Shown: positions 1 to 8,356 of the stretch, in pieces | Layout of the letters: each line of letters opens with the position of its first letter | How positions within the stretch are numbered: position 1 is the first letter of the stretch | The notes under the pieces: model-generated | What the model was told of the DNA's origin: nothing | Seen by the model: the letters and a program-made list of their open reading frames with translations, nothing else | Databases searched by the model: none | Position numbers and translations under genes: made by a program | NCBI GenBank assembly: GCA_017615375.1 | Contig: JAGAAH010000198.1 | Coordinates: 1 to 10,777 of the forward strand | Direction of reading: 5' to 3' | Length of the DNA stretch: 10,777 nt | DNA from: Lachnospiraceae bacterium | GTDB lineage: Bacteria > Bacillota > Clostridia > Lachnospirales > Lachnospiraceae

Positions 1-1210
1 ACTTCTTCTCAATATCTTCAATCGCATTGGATATTGCAGAATACTCCATATACTTATTCTTATTAGCGTTGGATACTCGCGCATTAACAAGTGCCTGCGG
101 CAATACTTCCATAACACCCGCAAGTTCCGATAACGGTTTCTTCGTATCTACAATTACCTGCAATAAGTGAAGTGCTGACAATAAGCCGTCTCCCGTTGTA
201 TTCTCATCAAGGAAAATAATATGTCCGGACTGCTCTCCACCAAGGTTAAAACCTTTACGCTTCATACATTCCAATACATATCTGTCACCTACAACGGTTC
301 TTTCGATATCGATTGCATTTGCCTTGCCGAACAAAGTAAAACCTAAGTTGGACATAACGGTTCCTACAATCGTATCCTGCTTTAATAAGCCTCTGTTCTT
401 TAAATAAAGACCGCAGATTGCCATAAGCTGATCGCCGTCAACCATATGACCTTTTTCATCAACAGCAAGCATTCTGTCCGCATCGCCGTCAAAAGCAACA
501 CCTAGATTGGCGTTTTCTTCCACAACGCGCTTCATAAGCTCTTCCATATGTGTAGAACCACAATTACGATTAATGTTAATACCGTCAGGTTCCGTATGAA
601 TTGCTACAACTTCCGCACCGAGCTCTCTTAATGTTCTGACCGATGTGATATATGATGCACCTTCGGCGCAATCCGCAACTATCTTGATTCCGCTTAAATC
701 AAGCGGCACAGCCTTTTTGGCAAAAGCTATATAATCTTCTATTGCATCAAACTTGTATTCAATCTTACCTACATTGGCACCGATTGGCATTGTTACGCCC
801 ATCAAATTGGATGATATAAGATTCTCTATCTCATCTTCAAGCTGATCCGGAAGCTTATATCCTTCTCTGTTAAAGAATTTAATACCGTTAAATTCCGCAG
901 GATTGTGAGACGCGGAAATCATTACTCCCGCATCCGCACGATAATATCTTGTAAGATATGCTATAGCAGGCGTAGGAATAACACCTACATATACTGCATT
1001 GGCTCCGACCGAGCAGATTCCCGCCATAAGCGCATTGCTTAACATTCCTCCGGAAATTCTCGTATCGCATCCTACGATAATTGTAGGATTATGAGATGTC
1101 TCCTTGGTAAGTACAAAAGCACCCGCCTGGCCCAAGCTTGTTGCAAGCTGTATAGTCAGCTCAGAACCTGCAACTCCTCTTACACCGTCAGTTCCAAACA
1201 TTCTGCTCAT
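1..1210 (-). CDS. glmM: Phosphoglucosamine mutase GlmM (3' end beyond window)
   Basis: GlmM interconverts glucosamine-6-phosphate and glucosamine-1-phosphate in the cytoplasm, on the way to UDP-GlcNAc for peptidoglycan. The reading frame is open from ATG at 1210 to the left edge, giving about 403 of the usual ~450 residues. The missing C-terminus should carry the phosphate-binding domain 4. The protein opens [12 protein letters not shown], as the family does. The active-site loop ISASHNP places the phosphorylated serine at residue 101. The metal-binding DGDADR is at 241-246 and the sugar-binding GGEQSG at 324-329. GGAGG lies about 9 nt before the ATG. The gene follows cdaR by 25 bp, the conserved cdaA-cdaR-glmM order. 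In Bacillus, Listeria and Lactococcus, GlmM is reported to bind and inhibit CdaA, so the pairing is probably functional here too (inference). Confidence 0.97.
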   Translation of the reverse strand, partial: MSRMFGTDGVRGVAGSELTIQLATSLGQAGAFVLTKETSHNPTIIVGCDTRISGGMLSNALMAGICSVGANAVYVGVIPTPAIAYLTRYYRADAGVMISASHNPAEFNGIKFFNREGYKLPDQLEDEIENLISSNLMGVTMPIGANVGKIEYKFDAIEDYIAFAKKAVPLDLSGIKIVADCAEGASYITSVRTLRELGAEVVAIHTEPDGININRNCGSTHMEELMKRVVEENANLGVAFDGDADRMLAVDEKGHMVDGDQLMAICGLYLKNRGLLKQDTIVGTVMSNLGFTLFGKANAIDIERTVVGDRYVLECMKRKGFNLGGEQSGHIIFLDENTTGDGLLSALHLLQVIVDTKKPLSELAGVMEVLPQALVNARVSNANKNKYMEYSAISNAIEDIEKK

Positions 1211-1235
1211 ATATCAAATCCTCCGATATTATATG

Positions 1236-2510
1236 CTATTCCTCATCATCCGGAACATTTATAACAAATACCACACCGCTTACGGTAGAAACTTCAATTG
1301 ATGTAACGCCTTCTATCGGTTTGCAATCAGGTCGTAGCGTAAATGTACCAACCGACGCATTTGCAAAATCAAGGGTTAAGACGAAATCACTGCTTGCAAG
1401 CTTATTAACCACACGCTCGCTTCCCGCTACGGTAACAATAACCGTACTCTGTCTATACTCAAGTGCCAACGTATCATCTAAGTTAAGCACCGTTATATAG
1501 GATACCGGAATCTCTATCGTTCTTGAAACCTTGGCCGCAATCTCTGCCCTGATAACACAGTTATTCTGGTCAGGATCCACAAGCCATACGCCCTCAGGAA
1601 GATAATCTTCCAGATTAATCGGCAATTCATAAGTGCTGTCTTTATTGCTAAGGTCAAGTATCTCTGCCGGCAATTCAATCTTGGTAATATCCTGAAGGTC
1701 TTTTCTCTTACCCTTAATTGTAACCATCTGCGGAAGTACGGTTAAGCTGTCAAGTGCATATCCGTCCTTAATATCTCCGAAGTAATCGATTACTACAGGA
1801 ACAACCTTGGTTTCAAGAATAACCGCCGTTACCTCAACCATAGAAGGTTCAATTGTAATATTCTTGCTTTCGATTCTTTCCCCGTCAATATCATATAACA
1901 AAGGTTTAATCGACTGTGTACGGTCATCATACATACCGTCGATATCAATTGTTGCAATAACCTTCTCCAAGGTCTCCATAAGTGATTCAGGTCCCGTAAT
2001 GGTAACGGTACCCGGATAACAGGTGACGTCGCCCTCGGCATATCCCGACTTAGGAGTGCCCGTTGCGGATGTAACAACCGCAAACTGCTTGGTAACAAGC
2101 TCTTCTACAACAATCTTGATATTAGGATTAATAACCTTAACGGTTACATCATTCTTATACTTAAGCGGCGATACCGTTACCGCAACCACACCGTTATTCC
2201 AGATAAAGTTATCCATATCCGCCACTACGGAAAAGTCCGACGCGGTCATACCCTTAACTATTGTTCTCGGACCGGTAACTTCAAACCTGATAATATCGGA
2301 ATTATCTTTGACCTCATATACCTGATTCTTGCTTGTAATTATCTCCGAATTGATAATTGTTGCAGTCGTTGTAAAAGAAACCGTCGTCTGCGGATTCTGA
2401 ATATTCACAACAACAATCCATATAATCACTGCAAAGAGAAGCGCAAGCAATTTTAATCCGATATTATTGGTCAGATTCTTTGCCATTTTCTTCAGCATTT
2501 TCATTGGCAT
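1236..2510 (-). CDS. cdaR: YbbR-domain protein CdaR, regulator of diadenylate cyclase
   Basis: This 424-residue membrane-anchored protein has one N-terminal transmembrane helix (about residues 17-36, after a short basic tail). The rest is a large, beta-rich, presumably extracytoplasmic region made of repeated YbbR modules. I see four repeats of the pattern hydrophobic strand - (T)G - short helix - D/I strand, near VTGPRTIVKGM, ITGPESLMETL, IKGKRKDLQDI and VAGSERVVNKL. CdaR proteins bind CdaA in the membrane and modulate c-di-AMP synthesis, positively or negatively by species. The start at 2510 is preferred because GAGGAGG lies 10 nt upstream; a second ATG two codons on is possible. The first 47 bp overlap the 3' end of cdaA in another frame, which suggests translational coupling. 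No catalytic residues are expected or seen. Confidence 0.93.
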   Translation of the reverse strand: MPMKMLKKMAKNLTNNIGLKLLALLFAVIIWIVVVNIQNPQTTVSFTTTATIINSEIITSKNQVYEVKDNSDIIRFEVTGPRTIVKGMTASDFSVVADMDNFIWNNGVVAVTVSPLKYKNDVTVKVINPNIKIVVEELVTKQFAVVTSATGTPKSGYAEGDVTCYPGTVTITGPESLMETLEKVIATIDIDGMYDDRTQSIKPLLYDIDGERIESKNITIEPSMVEVTAVILETKVVPVVIDYFGDIKDGYALDSLTVLPQMVTIKGKRKDLQDITKIELPAEILDLSNKDSTYELPINLEDYLPEGVWLVDPDQNNCVIRAEIAAKVSRTIEIPVSYITVLNLDDTLALEYRQSTVIVTVAGSERVVNKLASSDFVLTLDFANASVGTFTLRPDCKPIEGVTSIEVSTVSGVVFVINVPDDEE

Positions 2511-3384
2511 TACCCGCTATCCTCCTCTTCAATTTACTAAAACGACTTTCCTCCGAGAATCTCTTCTGGTTAGCCGTAATTCTATCCTTTAATTCTTCCG
2601 GCGTAAGATCTCTCGACAATACGCCTCGCTCTGCTATGGATACACTTCCCGTCTCTTCCGATACTACAATTGTCATCGAATCATTAAGCTCGCTTATACC
2701 TACAGCCGCACGATGTCTCGTTCCAAGCTCTTTGCTAAGCCCAAGATTCTCGGATAACGGGAAATAACAGGTTGCGGCAACAACTCTGTCTCCACGCACA
2801 ATAACAGCACCATCATGCAATGGTGTGTTCTTCTCAAATATATTGATAAGAAGCTGACTGGATACACGTCCGTCAACTGCAATTCCGGTTCTCTCATACT
2901 CACCGAGAACAATCTCACGTTCGATACAGATAAGAGCACCTGTCTTGACTTTACCCATATCAAAACAAGCGCGCACTATCTCGCTTATGGTCCTGTCTGT
3001 ATATCTGTCTGCATTATTCTTCTGGAAATCCGAGAAATTAAACCATGAGAAAAATCTTCTCTGACCAAGCTGTTCAAGTGCTTTACGAAGTTCCGGCTGG
3101 AACACTACGAAGAATGCGATAAGACCGTATGTAAAAGCCTTACCTGCAAGCCATACGATAGTCTGCATATCAAGCAATGCAGCAAGTCCATAGAATACCA
3201 AAACAAAGATAAGGCCTTTAAAAAGCGCCCACGCTCTTGTATCCCTTATCCATGCCATAACCTTATAAAGAAGGAAGGCTATAATCAGCATCTCAATAAT
3301 ATCAGGCGCACCGATTGACGGCATATGCCATGACGTTGTACTGTTCTTACTGAAAAAATCAGCAATTATCTCAAATATTCTCAC
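2464..3384 (-). CDS. cdaA: Diadenylate cyclase CdaA (c-di-AMP synthase)
   Basis: CdaA condenses two ATP into cyclic di-AMP at the cytoplasmic face of the membrane. The second messenger controls potassium and osmolyte uptake and cell-wall homeostasis. The 306-residue protein has three predicted N-terminal helices (about 28-45, 52-70 and 76-95), the linker FQPELR (95-100) and a DAC domain. The DAC signature residues are intact: DGA at 191-193 and the RHR motif within GTRHRA at 221-226. The conserved SEETGSVS follows at 242-249. The basic, polar C-terminal tail of about 35 residues is variable in the family. The start codon is GTG at 3384, supported by AAGGAG 9 nt upstream. The neighbours cdaR and glmM are the canonical partners. 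The length is slightly above the ~270 residues usual in Bacillus because of the tail. Confidence 0.97.
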   Translation of the reverse strand: MRIFEIIADFFSKNSTTSWHMPSIGAPDIIEMLIIAFLLYKVMAWIRDTRAWALFKGLIFVLVFYGLAALLDMQTIVWLAGKAFTYGLIAFFVVFQPELRKALEQLGQRRFFSWFNFSDFQKNNADRYTDRTISEIVRACFDMGKVKTGALICIEREIVLGEYERTGIAVDGRVSSQLLINIFEKNTPLHDGAVIVRGDRVVAATCYFPLSENLGLSKELGTRHRAAVGISELNDSMTIVVSEETGSVSIAERGVLSRDLTPEELKDRITANQKRFSEESRFSKLKRRIAGNANENAEENGKESDQ

Positions 3385-3424
3385 AGCCGATTACTCCTTT
3401 CTTCAAACTTAAATCTTGATAAAT

Positions 3425-4423
3425 CTACTTAAGATTCTCAGGATCTATATCCAACTCGCGCGCAATTTCACGCTCGACTTCTTCTTCTTTCTTAACCTTG
3501 GTCTCATTAAATGTCTTAACCTGCTTCTCCTTGGCTACGACAAGCACCTTCGGCACAGCTCTTACATAATAGTAATAATTATCGTCTTCAAACTGTACGC
3601 GCTCGATTCTCTGATAATCAAGGTCAAATACCATAAACTGGAATACAAAACATATAAGTACCGATACGATACTGCCAAGAATAAGACCGAGTATTCCGTA
3701 CGGATTGCCGATTATAAGCTTTCCGATAAGAATCAAAAGAAGCTGTACAACTCCGCCGACACCGATTGCAATCTTCCATGCTTCCTTGATTGCAAGACGT
3801 CTGATAAAATACACAATCACATTTGTGAAGAAGAATGCGGCAACTATAAGCCACATCTCTTTATTGGTCAATATCTGTTCAAGCGCTATATGAAGCTTGG
3901 TTGTCTTCAATGCGTCTTCCGATGCAAGCAAAAGCTCCTCATTTGCCTTAATTCCCTTAAGGAAATAGAACATAATCATTCCTACGATTACACTCATAGA
4001 TGCTGCAGGAGCAGATGTAAGTCCTGTTGCTATAGGCATTGCATATGGTATGCCAAGCATGCTCAAAACAGGTGTAAGTACCGTAAGATATGCCTTCTCT
4101 CTTGCAAATCTGAAATAGAGAAGATATGCAAGCAACATCAAAAGCAGGAATATACCTGCAATTTCAATTCCCAATCCGTAAAGATTGGCAGCCGTATATA
4201 ATCCCAATATTACCGCACCGATTCCCATAGGAACAATAGCACTGCCTACGGACAATATAAGCGGAATAAATATATTGTTAAGCTTCGCATAATATCCCAA
4301 ATTCAAATGAACCATAAGATAAGCCATAAGCAGCAGGATAAACTTGGCAGCCGGTTTAACATATACCTCATTTTTCTCTATGAAAGTTATTATTCGTGTC
4401 TTAATCTCGTATAAAGTATCCAT
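3425..4423 (-). CDS. Polytopic membrane protein of unknown function, upstream of cdaA
   Basis: I do not recognise this 332-residue protein. It has a short amphipathic N-terminus and about eight hydrophobic segments: near 25-44, 50-72, 73-86, 88-105, 112-132, 139-157, 190-210, 216-238 and 243-266, two of which may merge. A polar helix sits at 158-188. The last ~65 residues are cytoplasmic-type and charged, with a striking FEDDNYYYYVRAVPKV stretch (278-293) and a Lys/Glu-rich tail. There is no ATP-binding, transporter-signature or catalytic motif that I can name. GGAGGG lies just before the ATG, directly after the stop of the upstream 125-residue gene (15 bp gap). The gap to cdaA is 40 bp, so it should be co-transcribed with the c-di-AMP genes. 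A role in envelope or c-di-AMP signalling is inference from position only. Confidence 0.85.
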   Translation of the reverse strand: MDTLYEIKTRIITFIEKNEVYVKPAAKFILLLMAYLMVHLNLGYYAKLNNIFIPLILSVGSAIVPMGIGAVILGLYTAANLYGLGIEIAGIFLLLMLLAYLLYFRFAREKAYLTVLTPVLSMLGIPYAMPIATGLTSAPAASMSVIVGMIMFYFLKGIKANEELLLASEDALKTTKLHIALEQILTNKEMWLIVAAFFFTNVIVYFIRRLAIKEAWKIAIGVGGVVQLLLILIGKLIIGNPYGILGLILGSIVSVLICFVFQFMVFDLDYQRIERVQFEDDNYYYYVRAVPKVLVVAKEKQVKTFNETKVKKEEEVEREIARELDIDPENLK

Positions 4424-4438
4424 ATGCCCTCCAAACGA

Positions 4439-4816
4439 TTACATATTCTCCAGTCGCTTAAGCGCTTTCTTATACGCTTTAAGGCTCTTAACCGAACGAC
4501 GATATCTGTAGTCTCCCACAAGATAACAAATCGTAAGATAAAGAACCATAAAAATGCCGTAGAAAACTATCACAAGGAAGATTATATGTCCGAAATCAAG
4601 TTCGAGTAAACTCTGCACCAGATTCTCGCCCTCGTGCAGTGCCCAAATTGCAAACAAAAGAAAGTAAGCAATCGTTCCTGCAATAAAACCGGACAATAAA
4701 TTCTTACTTATGAAGTCACTACGATAATAATCCCCTATAGAAAGGGTCTTCTTACCCTTATTCTCTTCAAAAACGGCCAGCTTGGTCATCAAGCGAACCT
4801 TTTCTTCATTAACCAT
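4439..4816 (-). CDS. Small two-helix membrane protein, unknown function
   Basis: This 125-residue protein is not recognised. It has a polar N-terminus (about 1-38), two hydrophobic segments (about 41-60 and 75-98) and a strongly basic C-terminal tail (102-124, rich in Arg, Lys and Tyr). Both ends therefore probably face the cytoplasm, by the positive-inside rule. The ATG at 4816 is preceded by AAGGGG 7 nt upstream. The ribosome binding site of the next gene begins right after its TAA stop, so the two membrane proteins are likely translated together. It is the first gene of the cdaA-cdaR-glmM group as laid out here. The only non-coding space in front of it is 51 bp, mostly filled by a hairpin. 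Confidence 0.8.
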   Translation of the reverse strand: MVNEEKVRLMTKLAVFEENKGKKTLSIGDYYRSDFISKNLLSGFIAGTIAYFLLFAIWALHEGENLVQSLLELDFGHIIFLVIVFYGIFMVLYLTICYLVGDYRYRRSVKSLKAYKKALKRLENM

Positions 4817-4831
4817 ATATTCCCCTTAAAG

Positions 4832-4861
4832 AAAGCTACCCCAATGCATAAGGGTAGCTTT
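4832..4861 (-). terminator. Hairpin / weak intrinsic terminator between yvyF-like gene and membrane-protein operon
   Basis: A perfect 10-bp inverted repeat, AAAGCTACCC / GGGTAGCTTT, with a 10-nt loop. Read on the minus strand, the 3' arm is followed by CTTTAAGGGG, a poor U-tract. It lies 6 bp after the stop of the 135-residue gene and 15 bp before the ATG of the 125-residue gene. It may end part of the recD2-comF transcripts, or act as a processing or attenuation structure. Confidence 0.6.
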
Positions 4862-4867
4862 GAAGTT

Positions 4868-5275
4868 TTAGTGTTTGTCAAGGAAACGCATTCTATCCTT
4901 GTCACGTACCTCTTTTGATACTTCCTGCGTAGGTGCCTGCTTAATTCCCTTTGCCAAATTATTGGTCATCTTACCGATACACTGTGGGCAGAATCTTCCC
5001 GAACGAATAGGTGCACCGCAGTTCTCACATTCAATCATAACCGGAGAATCCTGCGCAAAAATAAGTCGCTCTTCTCTGATCCACTGCTTAATCTGCTTAA
5101 CATCTACTTCATTATCATCAGCTATCTGCTGAATGCCTGCCTTACCATGTTCTCTGATATATTCCTTAACCTGATTAAATTTCTTTTCAAGCTCTTCCTT
5201 GCATGCAGGACATACCGGCGATCCGGAGATATAATTGAATAATCTGCCGCAGTTTTTACAATTTCTGACATCCAT
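4868..5275 (-). CDS. YvyF-like zinc-ribbon / HTH protein (flagellar-operon-protein family)
   Basis: This 135-residue cytoplasmic protein has two zinc-ribbon-like cysteine sets: C6/C9 with C22/C25, and C83/C86 with C96/C99. A helix-turn-helix-like segment lies between them (about 43-68, GIQQIADDNEVDVKQIKQWI). This layout fits the family that contains Bacillus subtilis YvyF, a gene located next to comFC and before flgM, and often labelled a flagellar operon protein. Its biochemical role is not established, and DNA or RNA binding is inference. It starts 12 bp after comF, with AGGAGG overlapping the comF stop region and 8 nt from the ATG. That synteny with comF supports the family assignment. No flagellar gene is visible in the window, so a link to motility is not shown here. 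Confidence 0.85.
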   Translation of the reverse strand: MDVRNCKNCGRLFNYISGSPVCPACKEELEKKFNQVKEYIREHGKAGIQQIADDNEVDVKQIKQWIREERLIFAQDSPVMIECENCGAPIRSGRFCPQCIGKMTNNLAKGIKQAPTQEVSKEVRDKDRMRFLDKH

Positions 5276-5287
5276 TGTCCATTCCTC

Positions 5288-5983
5288 CTAATATCCTCTG
5301 CCGATACAAACCGTAATAGTATAGATTGCGCCCATCCCATGCCGAAGCAATTCCTTTGCGGCATAGTGCAATGTTGCGCCGGTTGTATATATATCGTCAA
5401 TTAGCAATATTCTATCATATTTTACATCATTTTCGTAGACTTTGAAAGCACTTTTCACATTATTTTTACGTTCGTGATTGTCAAGAAACTTCTGTGCGGT
5501 TGTGCTTTGCTCTCTTAATAAAAGCTCCTCATCCACGGGTATTGAGAGCTTTTCGCCTATATATCTTGCAATAAGTGCGGTCTGATTATAGCCTCTTTTC
5601 TTAAGCCTCTTTTTATGAAGCGGAATGGGCACTATTACATCGATTCCAAGTCCTTTAATATAACCGCCGAATCTCTGTACTATCGCTTCTCCGAAAAAGT
5701 CTGCATTTTCACGCCTGTTGGAATATTTTAAATCATACATTGCGTTACGTATCTCGCCCTTATAAGCAAAAACGGCCTTATTCTCGACAAATGCATGCTC
5801 ATATGACCTGCAATCCGCACAATAATAATCACGGTCGTCATCCATCATCTTACCACACTTAATGCATGTCGGCGGCTTAATCACCGTAAGTGAATTCTCA
5901 CATTCCTTGCAAATCAGGCGCTTTTTTACAATGCTCCCGCAAAGCGGGCATCTTTTCGGATATAAAACTTCTATTAAGTTAAT
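5288..5983 (-). CDS. comF: ComF family protein (phosphoribosyltransferase-like), probable AUU start
   Basis: ComF (ComFC-type) proteins have a phosphoribosyltransferase fold and are needed for natural transformation in several bacteria. From the chosen start the protein has 231 residues. It has a double zinc knuckle (C12/C15/C25/C28, then C40/C43/C55/C58), the PIPLH segment (119-123), KRGYNQ (129-134) and the PRPP-binding loop IDDIYTTGAT (195-204). The first conventional start codon is GTG at 5884, but it lacks a Shine-Dalgarno sequence and would delete the first zinc knuckle. The frame upstream stays open to a TAG at 5990-5992. An ATT at 5981-5983 lies 9 nt after AAGGAGG and gives the family-like beginning (M)NLIEVLYPKRCPLCG. 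It overlaps the recD2 stop by a few bases, so coupling is likely. A sequencing error at the start codon cannot be excluded. Confidence 0.9.
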   Translation of the reverse strand: MNLIEVLYPKRCPLCGSIVKKRLICKECENSLTVIKPPTCIKCGKMMDDDRDYYCADCRSYEHAFVENKAVFAYKGEIRNAMYDLKYSNRRENADFFGEAIVQRFGGYIKGLGIDVIVPIPLHKKRLKKRGYNQTALIARYIGEKLSIPVDEELLLREQSTTAQKFLDNHERKNNVKSAFKVYENDVKYDRILLIDDIYTTGATLHYAAKELLRHGMGAIYTITVCIGRGY

Positions 5984-8189
5984 CTTGTGCTACCTCCTTG
6001 ATTCTCTCGGAAAGACCGCTGTATCTTAAAAGCTCGTTCTTATTCTCTATCATCGTTCTGAATACATTCTCGTCTCCGACCAGTGCCACGCACTTGCTTG
6101 CTCTTGTAACCGCCGTATATAGAAGATTACGATTCATTAGCGGCCGCGGGCACTGTAAAAGCGGTATTATTACCGCCGGATACTCCGTACCCTGAGATTT
6201 ATGGACGGTAACGGCGTATGCAAGCTCAAGTTCGTTAAGGTCTTCGAATGAATAATATACGAATTTGGAGTCATCGAATAAAACTTTAACCATCTTCATC
6301 TCTTTATTAATCTTCTCGACGATTCCTATATCACCGTTGAATATGCCCTTGCCCTCTTCCGTCGTAAACCCGAGTCCGTTGGTCATATACCAAGAAATCT
6401 CATAATTATTCTTAATCTGCATAACCTTATCGCCTTCGCGAATGGTTATGTCCTTAACCGTACATTCCGCTTTATCATCTTTCGGCGGATTAATGTACTT
6501 CTGAAGCACTTCGTTTAAATGCTCGACACCGATATTTCCTATTCTTGTAGGAGTAAGTATCTGGATATCAAGTGGAGATACATTAAAATGCTTGCTAAGA
6601 TGCTTCATCCAAAGCTCGATTACTACCGATATAACGCTTTCCGAATCATACCGCTTAAGCATAAAGAAGTCCTCGGTCTTAACATCCGTCGAAACCTCCC
6701 TGCCTTCAATAATCGCATGTGCATTCTCGACAATCGCGCTGTTACCTTCCTGTCTGAAGATATGCTTTAACTGAACCGTCTTAATCATATCGCTCTTAAT
6801 TATGTCCGCCAATACCGCTCCCGGGCCGACTGATGGAAGCTGAGCCGCATCACCGACCATTATAAGCCTTGTTCCCGGTATAATCGCTTTTAAAAGCGCA
6901 TTAAATAACTGTATATCGACCATAGACATCTCGTCTATGATAATTACATCAACATCTAACGGATCCGAATCGTCACGACGAAACTCAGGGCGGTCTCCGG
7001 ACGTAACATTCATCTCCAAAAGCCTATGAATTGTAGATGCCACATACCCCGTAACTTCGCTCATTCTCTTGGCGGCGCGTCCCGTCGGTGCCGCAAGCAC
7101 AAAGGTCAGATTATTCTCTTCAAAATACGAAATCATCGCATTTATGATGGTTGTCTTACCGGTACCCGGTCCACCCGTTACAACCAAAGGCGTCTCGCAC
7201 GCCGCGTAATTAATCGCTTCTCGTTGCAATTCATCAAGCTCTATCTTATTACGTCTCTCAAAATCGGCTATAAACTTATCTATTTTCTTATCTTTCTTAA
7301 AATTAACTTTAAGACCCATAAGGTCCCTGGCCGCAGAAAGCTCCAAATAATAGTAGTATGAAGAATATACTCTCGTCTCTCCTTCATCGTCGTCCTTAAA
7401 TACAAGCTTACGCTCCATTGAAAGATTATCTATCTGGATCTCTATCTCTTCACTTGCTACCATAAGAAGATTCATTGCACGCTCGATAAGTTCTTGCTTC
7501 GGAAGATAAGTATGGCCTTCTCTTGAAGCATTCTGCAATACGTATATAATACCGCTTCTGATTCTAAAGTCCGAATCAACGTTGATGCCTACTTTAAAAG
7601 CAATTTCGTCAGCCTTTTTAAATCCGACTCCGTCAATCTCGTCCGCTAATCTATAAGGATTCTCCCTTATGATTCTGTAAACTTCAATGTTGTACTTCGA
7701 ATAAATCTTAACGGCAAGATTAAGGCTTATACCATACTTCTGCAAGAACATCATAGCTTCGCGAAGATCACGCTTCTCTTTTACCTGAACTGCAATCTCC
7801 TGCGCTTTTCTACCGGAAATGCCCTTAATCTCTGCAAGACGTTCCGGTTCTTCATCAAGAATACGGAGTGTATCCTCGCCGAACTTCGTAACTATTCTTG
7901 ATGCAAGTGCAATTCCGATGCCTTTTATCGCACCCGAGCCTAAGTATCTCTCTATATCTAACGTATCTTTGGGGATAATTTCTTCAGCATCCGTAAAACT
8001 GAACTGCTCTCCATAATTTGAGTGCACGACAAAATCACCCGAAAGTGCAAGCGTCATTCCGGGCTCGGCTATATTAAGAATTCCGACAGCGGTAAACTTC
8101 TCGCCATCACTCTCGAAATCCATAACTGTATATCCCGTCTCATCAGAACGGAACCTGACGGAAATTATATATCCCTCTATGGTAATCAT
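5979..8189 (-). CDS. recD2: RecD2-family ATP-dependent 5'-3' DNA helicase
   Basis: RecD2 is the RecD-like superfamily 1B helicase of bacteria, working outside a RecBCD complex in DNA repair and replication-fork maintenance. From the chosen start it has 736 residues. An N-terminal OB-like domain opens MITIEGYI. Helix-hairpin-helix motifs lie near 87-99, 118-135 and 181-197. The helicase core has Walker A GGPGTGKT (339-346), motif Ia APTGRAAKR (367-375), Walker B IIIDE (416-420), GDAAQLPSVG (446-455), IFRQ (467-470), VHKSQG (662-667) and TAVTRA (692-697). All are intact. The open frame has an ATG five codons earlier, at 8204. I prefer 8189 because the family usually begins this way and a GGGG sits 7 nt upstream, while nothing pairs before 8204. 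It heads the recD2-comF-yvyF cluster. Confidence 0.95.
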   Translation of the reverse strand: MITIEGYIISVRFRSDETGYTVMDFESDGEKFTAVGILNIAEPGMTLALSGDFVVHSNYGEQFSFTDAEEIIPKDTLDIERYLGSGAIKGIGIALASRIVTKFGEDTLRILDEEPERLAEIKGISGRKAQEIAVQVKEKRDLREAMMFLQKYGISLNLAVKIYSKYNIEVYRIIRENPYRLADEIDGVGFKKADEIAFKVGINVDSDFRIRSGIIYVLQNASREGHTYLPKQELIERAMNLLMVASEEIEIQIDNLSMERKLVFKDDDEGETRVYSSYYYYLELSAARDLMGLKVNFKKDKKIDKFIADFERRNKIELDELQREAINYAACETPLVVTGGPGTGKTTIINAMISYFEENNLTFVLAAPTGRAAKRMSEVTGYVASTIHRLLEMNVTSGDRPEFRRDDSDPLDVDVIIIDEMSMVDIQLFNALLKAIIPGTRLIMVGDAAQLPSVGPGAVLADIIKSDMIKTVQLKHIFRQEGNSAIVENAHAIIEGREVSTDVKTEDFFMLKRYDSESVISVVIELWMKHLSKHFNVSPLDIQILTPTRIGNIGVEHLNEVLQKYINPPKDDKAECTVKDITIREGDKVMQIKNNYEISWYMTNGLGFTTEEGKGIFNGDIGIVEKINKEMKMVKVLFDDSKFVYYSFEDLNELELAYAVTVHKSQGTEYPAVIIPLLQCPRPLMNRNLLYTAVTRASKCVALVGDENVFRTMIENKNELLRYSGLSERIKEVAQD
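5993..5999 (-). promoter_or_regulatory. Ribosome binding site that decides the comF start
   Basis: A perfect AAGGAGG within the last codons of recD2. The only in-frame codon at normal spacing (9 nt) is ATT at 5981-5983. ATA at 5972-5974 is too far away, and no ATG, GTG or TTG occurs in frame before GTG at 5884, about 110 nt downstream of this site. Confidence 0.8.
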
Positions 8190-8261
8190 TTCAATGCCCC
8201 GCATTCAATAATAATCTAACTACATTTTATATGAGATTCACGCTTCGCACAAGGCGAAGAA

Positions 8262-8290
8262 ATTATAAAATATCTATAAAATACTGTCTT
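8262..8290 (-). promoter_or_regulatory. Candidate sigma-A promoter for recD2
   Basis: On the minus strand, AAGACA (8285-8290) and a perfect TATAAT (8262-8267) are separated by 17 nt. Transcription would begin near 8255, leaving a leader of about 65 nt before the recD2 ATG at 8189. The -35 box matches TTGACA at four of six positions. No other promoter of equal quality is seen before recD2. The region is AT-rich, so chance matches are possible. Confidence 0.55.
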
Positions 8291-8356
8291 TTTATAATGG
8301 TTTTTTCACCCTTTAACCTTTATCAATTCGTTCTATACCCCGTTTTCTCCGAAATT

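Noticed and set aside
888..1301. Small open frames at 888-1070 and 1104-1301
   Set aside because: They overlap glmM and the cdaR end in other frames. glmM is clear and complete in this stretch.
3416..4201. 261-residue plus-strand open frame
   Set aside because: It is antisense to the 332-residue membrane protein and has the Lys/Cys/Tyr-rich composition of a shadow frame, with no ribosome binding site.
8243..8259. Hairpin CTTCGC / GCGAAG in the recD2 leader, possible riboswitch or attenuator
   Set aside because: It is only 6 bp, sits on the expected transcription start of the promoter candidate and has no T-run or further structure.
8190..8356. LexA/DinR box controlling recD2
   Set aside because: I found no GAAC-N4-GTTC-type dyad. 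The only GAAC (near 8330) lacks a partner.
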